Shown here: piece by piece, positions 1 to 15,600 of the stretch | How positions within the stretch are numbered: the stretch's first letter is position 1 | Layout: each line of letters starts with the position of its first letter | From: Sphaeroforma sirkka | Taxonomy: Eukaryota; Opisthokonta; Ichthyosporea; Ichthyophonida | Length of the DNA: 62,111 nucleotides | Assembly: GCA_001586965.3 (NCBI GenBank) | Contig: LUCW03000133.1 | Location: forward strand, 1 to 62,111 | Direction of reading: 5' to 3' | Notes under the pieces: generated by a model | The model's database searches: none | Told to the model about the DNA's origin: nothing | Seen by the model: only the letters and a program-made list of their open reading frames with translations | Made by a program: the position numbers and the translations under genes

Positions 1-3000
1 TTATATCGTTGGCCAACGGCTAAGAAACCTTCTATCTGGGCTCTTCTGGTTCATACCTTACGGATTGAAATATTTGCAGTGCGTGACCGATCTAGTCTAT
101 ATATCGTTGGCCAACGGCTAAGAAACCTTCTATCTGGGCTCTTCTGGTTCGTACCTATACGGATTGAAATATTTGCAGTGCGTGACCGGCAAGTTATATA
201 TCGTTGGCCAACGGCTAAGAAACCTTCTATCTGGGCTCTTCTGGTTGTACCTATACGGATTGAAATATTTGCAGTGCGTGACCGATCTAGTCTATATATC
301 GTTGGCCAACGGCTAAGAAACCTTCTATCTGGGCTCTTCTGGTTCGTACCTATACGGATTGAAATATTTGCAGTACGTGACCGGGCAAGTCTATATATCG
401 TTGGCCAACGGCTAAGAAACCTTCTATCTGGGCTCTTCTGGTTCATACCTATACGGATTGAAATATTTGCAGTGCGTGACCGGTCAAGTCTATATATCGT
501 TGGCCAACGGCTAAGAAACCTTCTATCTGGGCTCTTCTGGTTCGTACCTATACGGATTGAAATATTTGCAGTGCGTGACCGATCTAGTCTATATATCGTT
601 GGCCAACGGCTAAGAAACCTTCTATCTGGGCTCTTCTGGTTCGTACCTATACGGATTGAAATATTTGCAGTGCGTGACCGGTCTAGTCTATATATCGTTG
701 GCCAACGGCTAAGAAACCTTCTATCTGGGCTCTTCTGGTTCATACCTATACGGATTGAAATATTTGCAGTGCGTGACCGATCTAGTCTATATATCGTTGG
801 CCAACGGCTAAGAAACCTTCTATCTGGGCTCTTCTGGTTCGTACCTATACGGATTGAAATATTTGCAGTGCGTGACCGATCTAGTCTATATATCGTTGGC
901 CAACGGCTAAGAAACCTTCTATCTGGGCTCTTCTGGTTCGTACCTATACGGATTGAAATATTTGCAGTGCGTGACCGATCTAGTCTATATATCGTTGGCC
1001 AACGGCTAAGAAACCTTCTATCTGGGCTCTTCTGGTTCATACCTATACGGATTGAAATATTTGCAGTGCGTGACCGGTCTAGTCTATATATCGTTGGCCA
1101 ACGGCTAAGAAACCTTCTATCTGGGCTCTTCTGGTTCATACCTATACGGATTGAAATATTTGCAGTGCGTGACCGATCTAGTCTATATATCGTTGGCCAA
1201 CGGCTAAGAAACCTTCTATCTGGGCTCTTCTGGTTCATACCTATACGGATTGAAATATTTGCAGTGCGTGACCGAAGTCTATATATCGTTGGCCAACGGC
1301 TAAGAAACCTTCTATCTGGGCTCTTCTGGTTCGTACCTATACGGATTGAAATATTTGCAGTGCGTGACCGGGCTAGTCTATATATCGTTGGCCAACGGCT
1401 AAGAAACCTTCTATCTGGGCTCTTCTGGTTCATACCTATACGGATTGAAATATTTGCAGTGCGTGACCGATCTAGTCTATATATCGTTGGCCAACGGCTA
1501 AGAAACCTTCTATCTGGGCTCTTCTGGTTCATACCTATACGGATTGAAATATTTGCAGTGCGTGACCGATCTAGTCTATATATCGTTGGCCAACGGCTAA
1601 GAAACCTTCTATCTGGGCTCTTCTGGTTCGTACCTATACGGATTGAAATATTTGCAGTGCGTGACCGATCTAGTCTATATATCGTTGGCCAACGGCTAAG
1701 AAACCTTCTATCTGGGCTCTTCTGGTTCGTACCTATACGGATTGAAATATTTGCAGTGCGTGACCGCTAGTCTATATATCGTTGGCCAACGGCTAAGAAA
1801 CCTTCTATCTGGGCTCTTCTGGTTCGTACCTATACGGATTGAAATATTTGCAGTGCGTGACCGATCTAGTCTATATATCGTTGGCCAACGGCTAAGAAAC
1901 CTTCTATCTGGGCTCTTCTGGTTCGTACCTATACGGATTGAAATATTTGCAGTGCGTGACCGATCTAGTCTATATATCGTTGGCCAACGGCTAAGAAACC
2001 TTCTATCTGGGCTCTTCTGGTTCGTACCTATACGGATTGAAATATTTGCAGTGCGTGACCGCTAGTCTATATCGTTGGCCAACGGCTAAGAAACCTTCTA
2101 TCTGGGCTCTTCTGGTTCATACCTATACGGATTGAAATATTTGCAGTGCGTGACCGATCTAGTCTATATATCGTTGGCCAACGGCTAAGAAACCTTCTAT
2201 CTGGGCTCTTCTGGTTCGTACCTATACGGATTGAAATATTTGCAGTGCGTGACCGGTCTAGTCTATATATCGTTGGCCAACGGCTAAGAAACCTTCTATC
2301 TGGGCTCTTCTGGTTCGTACCTATACGGATTGAAATATTTGCAGTGCGTGACCGATCTAGTCTATATATCGTTGGCCAACGGCTAAGAAACCTTCTATCT
2401 GGGCTCTTCTGGTTCATACCTATACGGATTGAAATATTTGCAGTGCGTGACCGGTCTAGTCTATATATCGTTGGCCAACGGCTAAGAAACCTTCTATCTG
2501 GGCTCTTCTGGTTCGTACCTATACGGATTGAAATATTTGCAGTGCGTGACCGGTCTAGTCTATATATCGTTGGCCAACGGCTAAGAAACCTTCTATCTGG
2601 GCTCTTCTGGTTCATACCTATACGGATTGAAATATTTGCAGTGCGTGACCGATCTAGTCTATATATCGTTGGCCAACGGCTAAGAAACCTTCTATCTGGG
2701 CTCTTCTGGTTCGTACCTATACGGATTGAAATATTTGCAGTGCGTGACCGATCTAGTCTATATATCGTTGGCCAACGGCTAAGAAACCTTCTATCTGGGC
2801 TCTTCTGGTTCGTACCTATACGGATTGAAATATTTGCAGTGCGTGACCGATCTAGTCTATATATCGTTGGCCAACGGCTAAGAAACCTTCTATCTGGGCT
2901 CTTCTGGTTCATACCTATACGGATTGAAATATTTGCAGTGCGTGACCGATCTAGTCTATATATCGTTGGCCAACGGCTAAGAAACCTTCTATCTGGGCTC

Positions 3001-6000
3001 TTCTGGTTCATACCTATACGGATTGAAATATTTGCAGTGCGTGACCGATCTAGTCTATATATCGTTGGCCAACGGCTAAGAAACCTTCTATCTGGGCTCT
3101 TCTGGTTCATACCTATACGGATTGAAATATTTGCAGTGCGTGACCGATCTAGTCTATATATCGTTGGCCAACGGCTAAGAAACCTTCTATCTGGGCTCTT
3201 CTGGTTCGTACCTATACGGATTGAAATATTTGCAGTGCGTGACCGATCTAGTCTATATATCGTTGGCCAACGGCTAAGAAACCTTCTATCTGGGCTCTTC
3301 TGGTTCATACCTATACGGATTGAAATATTTGCAGTGCGTGACCGATCTAGTCTATATATCGTTGGCCAACGGCTAAGAAACCTTCTATCTGGGCTCTTCT
3401 GGTTCATACCTATACGGATTGAAATATTTGCAGTGCGTGACCGATCTAGTCTATATATCGTTGGCCAACGGCTAAGAAACCTTCTATCTGGGCTCTTCTG
3501 GTTCATACCTATACGGATTGAAATATTTGCAGTGCGTGACCGATCTAGTCTATATATCGTTGGCCAACGGCTAAGAAACCTTCTATCTGGGCTCTTCTGG
3601 TTCGTACCTATACGGATTGAAATATTTGCAGTGCGTGACCGATCTAGTCTATATATCGTTGGCCAACGGCTAAGAAACCTTCTATCTGGGCTCTTCTGGT
3701 TCGTACCTATACGGATTGAAATATTTGCAGTGCGTGACCGATCTAGTCTATATATCGTTGGCCAACGGCTAAGAAACCTTCTATCTGGGCTCTTCTGGTT
3801 CGTACCTATACGGATTGAAATATTTGCAGTGCGTGACCGATCTAGTCTATATATCGTTGGCCAACGGCTAAGAAACCTTCTATCTGGGCTCTTCTGGTTC
3901 ATACCTATACGGATTGAAATATTTGCAGTGCGTGACCGATCTAGTCTATATATCGTTGGCCAACGGCTAAGAAACCTTCTATCTGGGCTCTTCTGGTTCA
4001 CCTATACGGATTGAAATATTTGCAGTGCGTGACCGATCTAGTCTATATATCGTTGGCCAACGGCTAAGAAACCTTCTATCTGGGCTCTTCTGGTTCATAC
4101 CTATACGGATTGAAATATTTGCAGTGCGTGACCGATCTAGTCTATATATCGTTGGCCAACGGCTAAGAAACCTTCTATCTGGGCTCTTCTGGTTCATACC
4201 TATACGGATTGAAATATTTGCAGTGCGTGACCGATCTAGTCTATATATCGTTGGCCAACGGCTAAGAAACCTTCTATCTGGGCTCTTCTGGTTCATACCT
4301 ATACGGATTGAAATATTTGCAGTGCGTGACCGATCTAGTCTATATATCGTTGGCCAACGGCTAAGAAACCTTCTATCTGGGCTCTTCTGGTTCGTACCTA
4401 TACGGATTGAAATATTTGCAGTGCGTGACCGATCTAGTCTATATATCGTTGGCCAACGGCTAAGAAACCTTCTATCTGGGCTCTTCTGGTTCATACCTAT
4501 ACGGATTGAAATATTTGCAGTGCGTGACCGATCTAGTCTATATATCGTTGGCCAACGGCTAAGAAACCTTCTATCTGGGCTCTTCTGGTTCGTACCTATA
4601 CGGATTGAAATATTTGCAGTGCGTGACCGATCTAGTCTATATATCGTTGGCCAACGGCTAAGAAACCTTCTATCTGGGCTCTTCTGGTTCATACCTATAC
4701 GGATTGAAATATTTGCAGTGCGTGACCGATCTAGTCTATATATCGTTGGCCAACGGCTAAGAAACCTTCTATCTGGGCTCTTCTGGTTCATACCTATACG
4801 GATTGAAATATTTGCAGTGCGTGACCGATCTAGTCTATATATCGTTGGCCAACGGCTAAGAAACCTTCTATCTGGGCTCTTCTGGTTCGTACCTATACGG
4901 ATTGAAATATTTGCAGTGCGTGACCGATCTAGTCTATATATCGTTGGCCAACGGCTAAGAAACCTTCTATCTGGGCTCTTCTGGTTCATACCTATACGGA
5001 TTGAAATATTTGCAGTGCGTGACCGATCTAGTCTATATATCGTTGGCCAACGGCTAAGAAACCTTCTATCTGGGCTCTTCTGGTTCGTACCTATACGGAT
5101 TGAAATATTTGCAGTGCGTGACCGATCTAGTCTATATATCGTTGGCCAACGGCTAAGAAACCTTCTATCTGGGCTCTTCTGGTTCGTACCTATACGGATT
5201 GAAATATTTGCAGTGCGTGACCGATCTAGTCTATATATCGTTGGCCAACGGCTAAGAAACCTTCTATCTGGGCTCTTCTGGTTCATACCTATACGGATTG
5301 AAATATTTGCAGTGCGTGACCGATCTAGTCTATATATCGTTGGCCAACGGCTAAGAAACCTTCTATCTGGGCTCTTCTGGTTCATACCTATACGGATTGA
5401 AATATTTGCAGTGCGTGACCGATCTAGTCTATATATCGTTGGCCAACGGCTAAGAAACCTTCTATCTGGGCTCTTCTGGTTCATACCTATACGGATTGAA
5501 ATATTTGCAGTGCGTGACCGATCTAGTCTATATATCGTTGGCCAACGGCTAAGAAACCTTCTATCTGGGCTCTTCTGGTTCATACCTATACGGATTGAAA
5601 TATTTGCAGTGCGTGACCGATCTAGTCTATATATCGTTGGCCAACGGCTAAGAAACCTTCTATCTGGGCTCTTCTGGTTCGTACCTATACGGATTGAAAT
5701 ATTTGCAGTGCGTGACCGATCTAGTCTATATATCGTTGGCCAACGGCTAAGAAACCTTCTATCTGGGCTCTTCTGGTTCGTACCTATACGGATTGAAATA
5801 TTTGCAGTGCGTGACCGATCTAGTCTATATATCGTTGGCCAACGGCTAAGAAACCTTCTATCTGGGCTCTTCTGGTTCATACCTATACGGATTGAAATAT
5901 TTGCAGTGCGTGACCGATCTAGTCTATATATCGTTGGCCAACGGCTAAGAAACCTTCTATCTGGGCTCTTCTGGTTCGTACCTATACGGATTGAAATATT

Positions 6001-9000
6001 TGCAGTGCGTGACCGATCTAGTCTATATATCGTTGGCCAACGGCTAAGAAACCTTCTATCTGGGCTCTTCTGGTTCATACCTATACGGATTGAAATATTT
6101 GCAGTGCGTGACCGATCTAGTCTATATATCGTTGGCCAACGGCTAAGAAACCTTCTATCTGGGCTCTTCTGGTTCGTACCTATACGGATTGAAATATTTG
6201 CAGTGCGTGACCGATCTAGTCTATATATCGTTGGCCAACGGCTAAGAAACCTTCTATCTGGGCTCTTCTGGTTCATACCTATACGGATTGAAATATTTGC
6301 AGTGCGTGACCGATCTAGTCTATATATCGTTGGCCAACGGCTAAGAAACCTTCTATCTGGGCTCTTCTGGTTCGTACCTATACGGATTGAAATATTTGCA
6401 GTGCGTGACCGATCTAGTCTATATATCGTTGGCCAACGGCTAAGAAACCTTCTATCTGGGCTCTTCTGGTTCGTACCTATACGGATTGAAATATTTGCAG
6501 TGCGTGACCGATCTAGTCTATATATCGTTGGCCAACGGCTAAGAAACCTTCTATCTGGGCTCTTCTGGTTCGTACCTATACGGATTGAAATATTTGCAGT
6601 GCGTGACCGATCTAGTCTATATATCGTTGGCCAACGGCTAAGAAACCTTCTATCTGGGCTCTTCTGGTTCATACCTATACGGATTGAAATATTTGCAGTG
6701 CGTGACCGATCTAGTCTATATATCGTTGGCCAACGGCTAAGAAACCTTCTATCTGGGCTCTTCTGGTTCGTACCTATACGGATTGAAATATTTGCAGTGC
6801 GTGACCGATCTAGTCTATATATCGTTGGCCAACGGCTAAGAAACCTTCTATCTGGGCTCTTCTGGTTCGTACCTATACGGATTGAAATATTTGCAGTGCG
6901 TGACCGATCTAGTCTATATATCGTTGGCCAACGGCTAAGAAACCTTCTATCTGGGCTCTTCTGGTTCGTACCTATACGGATTGAAATATTTGCAGTGCGT
7001 GACCGATCTAGTCTATATATCGTTGGCCAACGGCTAAGAAACCTTCTATCTGGGCTCTTCTGGTTCATACCTATACGGATTGAAATATTTGCAGTGCGTG
7101 ACCGATCTAGTCTATATATCGTTGGCCAACGGCTAAGAAACCTTCTATCTGGGCTCTTCTGGTTCGTACCTATACGGATTGAAATATTTGCAGTGCGTGA
7201 CCGATCTAGTCTATATATCGTTGGCCAACGGCTAAGAAACCTTCTATCTGGGCTCTTCTGGTTCGTACCTATACGGATTGAAATATTTGCAGTGCGTGAC
7301 CGATCTAGTCTATATATCGTTGGCCAACGGCTAAGAAACCTTCTATCTGGGCTCTTCTGGTTCGTACCTATACGGATTGAAATATTTGCAGTGCGTGACC
7401 GATCTAGTCTATATATCGTTGGCCAACGGCTAAGAAACCTTCTATCTGGGCTCTTCTGGTTCATACCTATACGGATTGAAATATTTGCAGTGCGTGACCG
7501 ATCTAGTCTATATATCGTTGGCCAACGGCTAAGAAACCTTCTATCTGGGCTCTTCTGGTTCGTACCTATACGGATTGAAATATTTGCAGTGCGTGACCGA
7601 TCTAGTCTATATATCGTTGGCCAACGGCTAAGAAACCTTCTATCTGGGCTCTTCTGGTTCGTACCTATACGGATTGAAATATTTGCAGTGCGTGACCGAT
7701 CTAGTCTATATATCGTTGGCCAACGGCTAAGAAACCTTCTATCTGGGCTCTTCTGGTTCATACCTATACGGATTGAAATATTTGCAGTGCGTGACCGATC
7801 TAGTCTATATATCGTTGGCCAACGGCTAAGAAACCTTCTATCTGGGCTCTTCTGGTTCGTACCTATACGGATTGAAATATTTGCAGTGCGTGACCGATCT
7901 AGTCTATATATCGTTGGCCAACGGCTAAGAAACCTTCTATCTGGGCTCTTCTGGTTCGTACCTATACGGATTGAAATATTTGCAGTGCGTGACCGATCTA
8001 GTCTATATATCGTTGGCCAACGGCTAAGAAACCTTCTATCTGGGCTCTTCTGGTTCGTACCTATACGGATTGAAATATTTGCAGTGCGTGACCGATCTAG
8101 TCTATATATCGTTGGCCAACGGCTAAGAAACCTTCTATCTGGGCTCTTCTGGTTCGTACCTATACGGATTGAAATATTTGCAGTGCGTGACCGATCTAGT
8201 CTATATATCGTTGGCCAACGGCTAAGAAACCTTCTATCTGGGCTCTTCTGGTTCATACCTATACGGATTGAAATATTTGCAGTGCGTGACCGATCTAGTC
8301 TATATATCGTTGGCCAACGGCTAAGAAACCTTCTATCTGGGCTCTTCTGGTTCATACCTATACGGATTGAAATATTTGCAGTGCGTGACCGATCTAGTCT
8401 ATATATCGTTGGCCAACGGCTAAGAAACCTTCTATCTGGGCTCTTCTGGTTCATACCTATACGGATTGAAATATTTGCAGTGCGTGACCGATCTAGTCTA
8501 TATATCGTTGGCCAACGGCTAAGAAACCTTCTATCTGGGCTCTTCTGGTTCGTACCTATACGGATTGAAATATTTGCAGTGCGTGACCGATCTAGTCTAT
8601 ATATCGTTGGCCAACGGCTAAGAAACCTTCTATCTGGGCTCTTCTGGTTCGTACCTATACGGATTGAAATATTTGCAGTGCGTGACCGATCTAGTCTATA
8701 TATCGTTGGCCAACGGCTAAGAAACCTTCTATCTGGGCTCTTCTGGTTCGTACCTATACGGATTGAAATATTTGCAGTGCGTGACCGATCTAGTCTATAT
8801 ATCGTTGGCCAACGGCTAAGAAACCTTCTATCTGGGCTCTTCTGGTTCGTACCTATACGGATTGAAATATTTGCAGTGCGTGACCGATCTAGTCTATATA
8901 TCGTTGGCCAACGGCTAAGAAACCTTCTATCTGGGCTCTTCTGGTTCATACCTATACGGATTGAAATATTTGCAGTGCGTGACCGATCTAGTCTATATAT

Positions 9001-9660
9001 CGTTGGCCAACGGCTAAGAAACCTTCTATCTGGGCTCTTCTGGTTCGTACCTATACGGATTGAAATATTTGCAGTGCGTGACCGATCTAGTCTATATATC
9101 GTTGGCCAACGGCTAAGAAACCTTCTATCTGGGCTCTTCTGGTTCGTACCTATACGGATTGAAATATTTGCAGTGCGTGACCGATCTAGTCTATATATCG
9201 TTGGCCAACGGCTAAGAAACCTTCTATCTGGGCTCTTCTGGTTCGTACCTATACGGATTGAAATATTTGCAGTGCGTGACCGATCTAGTCTATATATCGT
9301 TGGCCAACGGCTAAGAAACCTTCTATCTGGGCTCTTCTGGTTCGTACCTATACGGATTGAAATATTTGCAGTGCGTGACCGATCTAGTCTATATATCGTT
9401 GGCCAACGGCTAAGAAACCTTCTATCTGGGCTCTTCTGGTTCGTACCTATACGGATTGAAATATTTGCAGTGCGTGACCGATCTAGTCTATATATCGTTG
9501 GCCAACGGCTAAGAAACCTTCTATCTGGGCTCTTCTGGTTCATACCTATACGGATTGAAATATTTGCAGTGCGTGACCGATCTAGTCTATATATCGTTGG
9601 CCAACGGCTAAGAAACCTTCTATCTGGGCTCTTCTGGTTCATACCTATACGGATTGAAAT
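1..9660 (+). repeat. Satellite sub-domain I: mixed CAT/CGT units
   Basis: Units almost all carry the GATCTAGTC linker but differ irregularly at one site, TTCATACC versus TTCGTACC. The first 2.1 kb is the most heterogeneous. It has GGGCAAGTC near 381, GGTCAAGTC near 481, GGGCTAGTC near 1,369 and shortened linkers near 187, 1,275, 1,765 and 2,060. A 2-bp deletion near 3,998 (GGTTCACC) breaks the otherwise continuous reading frame. The last CAT-type unit is at about 9,640. Confidence 0.85.
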
Positions 9661-12600
9661 ATTTGCAGTGCGTGACCGATCTAGTCTATATATCGTTGGC
9701 CAACGGCTAAGAAACCTTCTATCTGGGCTCTTCTGGTTCGTACCTATACGGATTGAAATATTTGCAGTGCGTGACCGATCTAGTCTATATATCGTTGGCC
9801 AACGGCTAAGAAACCTTCTATCTGGGCTCTTCTGGTTCGTACCTATACGGATTGAAATATTTGCAGTGCGTGACCGATCTAGTCTATATATCGTTGGCCA
9901 ACGGCTAAGAAACCTTCTATCTGGGCTCTTCTGGTTCGTACCTATACGGATTGAAATATTTGCAGTGCGTGACCGATCTAGTCTATATATCGTTGGCCAA
10001 CGGCTAAGAAACCTTCTATCTGGGCTCTTCTGGTTCGTACCTATACGGATTGAAATATTTGCAGTGCGTGACCGATCTAGTCTATATATCGTTGGCCAAC
10101 GGCTAAGAAACCTTCTATCTGGGCTCTTCTGGTTCGTACCTATACGGATTGAAATATTTGCAGTGCGTGACCGATCTAGTCTATATATCGTTGGCCAACG
10201 GCTAAGAAACCTTCTATCTGGGCTCTTCTGGTTCGTACCTATACGGATTGAAATATTTGCAGTGCGTGACCGATCTAGTCTATATATCGTTGGCCAACGG
10301 CTAAGAAACCTTCTATCTGGGCTCTTCTGGTTCGTACCTATACGGATTGAAATATTTGCAGTGCGTGACCGATCTAGTCTATATATCGTTGGCCAACGGC
10401 TAAGAAACCTTCTATCTGGGCTCTTCTGGTTCGTACCTATACGGATTGAAATATTTGCAGTGCGTGACCGATCTAGTCTATATATCGTTGGCCAACGGCT
10501 AAGAAACCTTCTATCTGGGCTCTTCTGGTTCGTACCTATACGGATTGAAATATTTGCAGTGCGTGACCGATCTAGTCTATATATCGTTGGCCAACGGCTA
10601 AGAAACCTTCTATCTGGGCTCTTCTGGTTCGTACCTATACGGATTGAAATATTTGCAGTGCGTGACCGATCTAGTCTATATATCGTTGGCCAACGGCTAA
10701 GAAACCTTCTATCTGGGCTCTTCTGGTTCGTACCTATACGGATTGAAATATTTGCAGTGCGTGACCGATCTAGTCTATATATCGTTGGCCAACGGCTAAG
10801 AAACCTTCTATCTGGGCTCTTCTGGTTCGTACCTATACGGATTGAAATATTTGCAGTGCGTGACCGATCTAGTCTATATATCGTTGGCCAACGGCTAAGA
10901 AACCTTCTATCTGGGCTCTTCTGGTTCGTACCTATACGGATTGAAATATTTGCAGTGCGTGACCGATCTAGTCTATATATCGTTGGCCAACGGCTAAGAA
11001 ACCTTCTATCTGGGCTCTTCTGGTTCGTACCTATACGGATTGAAATATTTGCAGTGCGTGACCGATCTAGTCTATATATCGTTGGCCAACGGCTAAGAAA
11101 CCTTCTATCTGGGCTCTTCTGGTTCGTACCTATACGGATTGAAATATTTGCAGTGCGTGACCGATCTAGTCTATATATCGTTGGCCAACGGCTAAGAAAC
11201 CTTCTATCTGGGCTCTTCTGGTTCGTACCTATACGGATTGAAATATTTGCAGTGCGTGACCGATCTAGTCTATATATCGTTGGCCAACGGCTAAGAAACC
11301 TTCTATCTGGGCTCTTCTGGTTCGTACCTATACGGATTGAAATATTTGCAGTGCGTGACCGATCTAGTCTATATATCGTTGGCCAACGGCTAAGAAACCT
11401 TCTATCTGGGCTCTTCTGGTTCGTACCTATACGGATTGAAATATTTGCAGTGCGTGACCGATCTAGTCTATATATCGTTGGCCAACGGCTAAGAAACCTT
11501 CTATCTGGGCTCTTCTGGTTCGTACCTATACGGATTGAAATATTTGCAGTGCGTGACCGATCTAGTCTATATATCGTTGGCCAACGGCTAAGAAACCTTC
11601 TATCTGGGCTCTTCTGGTTCGTACCTATACGGATTGAAATATTTGCAGTGCGTGACCGATCTAGTCTATATATCGTTGGCCAACGGCTAAGAAACCTTCT
11701 ATCTGGGCTCTTCTGGTTCGTACCTATACGGATTGAAATATTTGCAGTGCGTGACCGATCTAGTCTATATATCGTTGGCCAACGGCTAAGAAACCTTCTA
11801 TCTGGGCTCTTCTGGTTCGTACCTATACGGATTGAAATATTTGCAGTGCGTGACCGATCTAGTCTATATATCGTTGGCCAACGGCTAAGAAACCTTCTAT
11901 CTGGGCTCTTCTGGTTCGTACCTATACGGATTGAAATATTTGCAGTGCGTGACCGATCTAGTCTATATATCGTTGGCCAACGGCTAAGAAACCTTCTATC
12001 TGGGCTCTTCTGGTTCGTACCTATACGGATTGAAATATTTGCAGTGCGTGACCGATCTAGTCTATATATCGTTGGCCAACGGCTAAGAAACCTTCTATCT
12101 GGGCTCTTCTGGTTCGTACCTATACGGATTGAAATATTTGCAGTGCGTGACCGATCTAGTCTATATATCGTTGGCCAACGGCTAAGAAACCTTCTATCTG
12201 GGCTCTTCTGGTTCGTACCTATACGGATTGAAATATTTGCAGTGCGTGACCGATCTAGTCTATATATCGTTGGCCAACGGCTAAGAAACCTTCTATCTGG
12301 GCTCTTCTGGTTCGTACCTATACGGATTGAAATATTTGCAGTGCGTGACCGATCTAGTCTATATATCGTTGGCCAACGGCTAAGAAACCTTCTATCTGGG
12401 CTCTTCTGGTTCGTACCTATACGGATTGAAATATTTGCAGTGCGTGACCGATCTAGTCTATATATCGTTGGCCAACGGCTAAGAAACCTTCTATCTGGGC
12501 TCTTCTGGTTCGTACCTATACGGATTGAAATATTTGCAGTGCGTGACCGATCTAGTCTATATATCGTTGGCCAACGGCTAAGAAACCTTCTATCTGGGCT

Positions 12601-15600
12601 CTTCTGGTTCGTACCTATACGGATTGAAATATTTGCAGTGCGTGACCGATCTAGTCTATATATCGTTGGCCAACGGCTAAGAAACCTTCTATCTGGGCTC
12701 TTCTGGTTCGTACCTATACGGATTGAAATATTTGCAGTGCGTGACCGATCTAGTCTATATATCGTTGGCCAACGGCTAAGAAACCTTCTATCTGGGCTCT
12801 TCTGGTTCGTACCTATACGGATTGAAATATTTGCAGTGCGTGACCGATCTAGTCTATATATCGTTGGCCAACGGCTAAGAAACCTTCTATCTGGGCTCTT
12901 CTGGTTCGTACCTATACGGATTGAAATATTTGCAGTGCGTGACCGATCTAGTCTATATATCGTTGGCCAACGGCTAAGAAACCTTCTATCTGGGCTCTTC
13001 TGGTTCGTACCTATACGGATTGAAATATTTGCAGTGCGTGACCGATCTAGTCTATATATCGTTGGCCAACGGCTAAGAAACCTTCTATCTGGGCTCTTCT
13101 GGTTCGTACCTATACGGATTGAAATATTTGCAGTGCGTGACCGATCTAGTCTATATATCGTTGGCCAACGGCTAAGAAACCTTCTATCTGGGCTCTTCTG
13201 GTTCGTACCTATACGGATTGAAATATTTGCAGTGCGTGACCGATCTAGTCTATATATCGTTGGCCAACGGCTAAGAAACCTTCTATCTGGGCTCTTCTGG
13301 TTCGTACCTATACGGATTGAAATATTTGCAGTGCGTGACCGATCTAGTCTATATATCGTTGGCCAACGGCTAAGAAACCTTCTATCTGGGCTCTTCTGGT
13401 TCGTACCTATACGGATTGAAATATTTGCAGTGCGTGACCGATCTAGTCTATATATCGTTGGCCAACGGCTAAGAAACCTTCTATCTGGGCTCTTCTGGTT
13501 CGTACCTATACGGATTGAAATATTTGCAGTGCGTGACCGATCTAGTCTATATATCGTTGGCCAACGGCTAAGAAACCTTCTATCTGGGCTCTTCTGGTTC
13601 GTACCTATACGGATTGAAATATTTGCAGTGCGTGACCGATCTAGTCTATATATCGTTGGCCAACGGCTAAGAAACCTTCTATCTGGGCTCTTCTGGTTCG
13701 TACCTATACGGATTGAAATATTTGCAGTGCGTGACCGATCTAGTCTATATATCGTTGGCCAACGGCTAAGAAACCTTCTATCTGGGCTCTTCTGGTTCGT
13801 ACCTATACGGATTGAAATATTTGCAGTGCGTGACCGATCTAGTCTATATATCGTTGGCCAACGGCTAAGAAACCTTCTATCTGGGCTCTTCTGGTTCGTA
13901 CCTATACGGATTGAAATATTTGCAGTGCGTGACCGATCTAGTCTATATATCGTTGGCCAACGGCTAAGAAACCTTCTATCTGGGCTCTTCTGGTTCGTAC
14001 CTATACGGATTGAAATATTTGCAGTGCGTGACCGATCTAGTCTATATATCGTTGGCCAACGGCTAAGAAACCTTCTATCTGGGCTCTTCTGGTTCGTACC
14101 TATACGGATTGAAATATTTGCAGTGCGTGACCGATCTAGTCTATATATCGTTGGCCAACGGCTAAGAAACCTTCTATCTGGGCTCTTCTGGTTCGTACCT
14201 ATACGGATTGAAATATTTGCAGTGCGTGACCGATCTAGTCTATATATCGTTGGCCAACGGCTAAGAAACCTTCTATCTGGGCTCTTCTGGTTCGTACCTA
14301 TACGGATTGAAATATTTGCAGTGCGTGACCGATCTAGTCTATATATCGTTGGCCAACGGCTAAGAAACCTTCTATCTGGGCTCTTCTGGTTCGTACCTAT
14401 ACGGATTGAAATATTTGCAGTGCGTGACCGATCTAGTCTATATATCGTTGGCCAACGGCTAAGAAACCTTCTATCTGGGCTCTTCTGGTTCGTACCTATA
14501 CGGATTGAAATATTTGCAGTGCGTGACCGATCTAGTCTATATATCGTTGGCCAACGGCTAAGAAACCTTCTATCTGGGCTCTTCTGGTTCGTACCTATAC
14601 GGATTGAAATATTTGCAGTGCGTGACCGATCTAGTCTATATATCGTTGGCCAACGGCTAAGAAACCTTCTATCTGGGCTCTTCTGGTTCGTACCTATACG
14701 GATTGAAATATTTGCAGTGCGTGACCGATCTAGTCTATATATCGTTGGCCAACGGCTAAGAAACCTTCTATCTGGGCTCTTCTGGTTCGTACCTATACGG
14801 ATTGAAATATTTGCAGTGCGTGACCGATCTAGTCTATATATCGTTGGCCAACGGCTAAGAAACCTTCTATCTGGGCTCTTCTGGTTCGTACCTATACGGA
14901 TTGAAATATTTGCAGTGCGTGACCGATCTAGTCTATATATCGTTGGCCAACGGCTAAGAAACCTTCTATCTGGGCTCTTCTGGTTCGTACCTATACGGAT
15001 TGAAATATTTGCAGTGCGTGACCGATCTAGTCTATATATCGTTGGCCAACGGCTAAGAAACCTTCTATCTGGGCTCTTCTGGTTCGTACCTATACGGATT
15101 GAAATATTTGCAGTGCGTGACCGATCTAGTCTATATATCGTTGGCCAACGGCTAAGAAACCTTCTATCTGGGCTCTTCTGGTTCGTACCTATACGGATTG
15201 AAATATTTGCAGTGCGTGACCGATCTAGTCTATATATCGTTGGCCAACGGCTAAGAAACCTTCTATCTGGGCTCTTCTGGTTCGTACCTATACGGATTGA
15301 AATATTTGCAGTGCGTGACTAGTCTATATATCGTTGGCCAACGGCTAAGAAACCTTCTATCTGGGCTCTTCTGGTTCGTACCTATACGGATTGAAATATT
15401 TGCAGTGCGTGACCGATCTAGTCTATATATCGTTGGCCAACGGCTAAGAAACCTTCTATCTGGGCTCTTCTGGTTCGTACCTATACGGATTGAAATATTT
15501 GCAGTGCGTGACCGAAGTCTATATATCGTTGGCCAACGGCTAAGAAACCTTCTATCTGGGCTCTTCTGGTTCGTACCTATACGGATTGAAATATTTGCAG

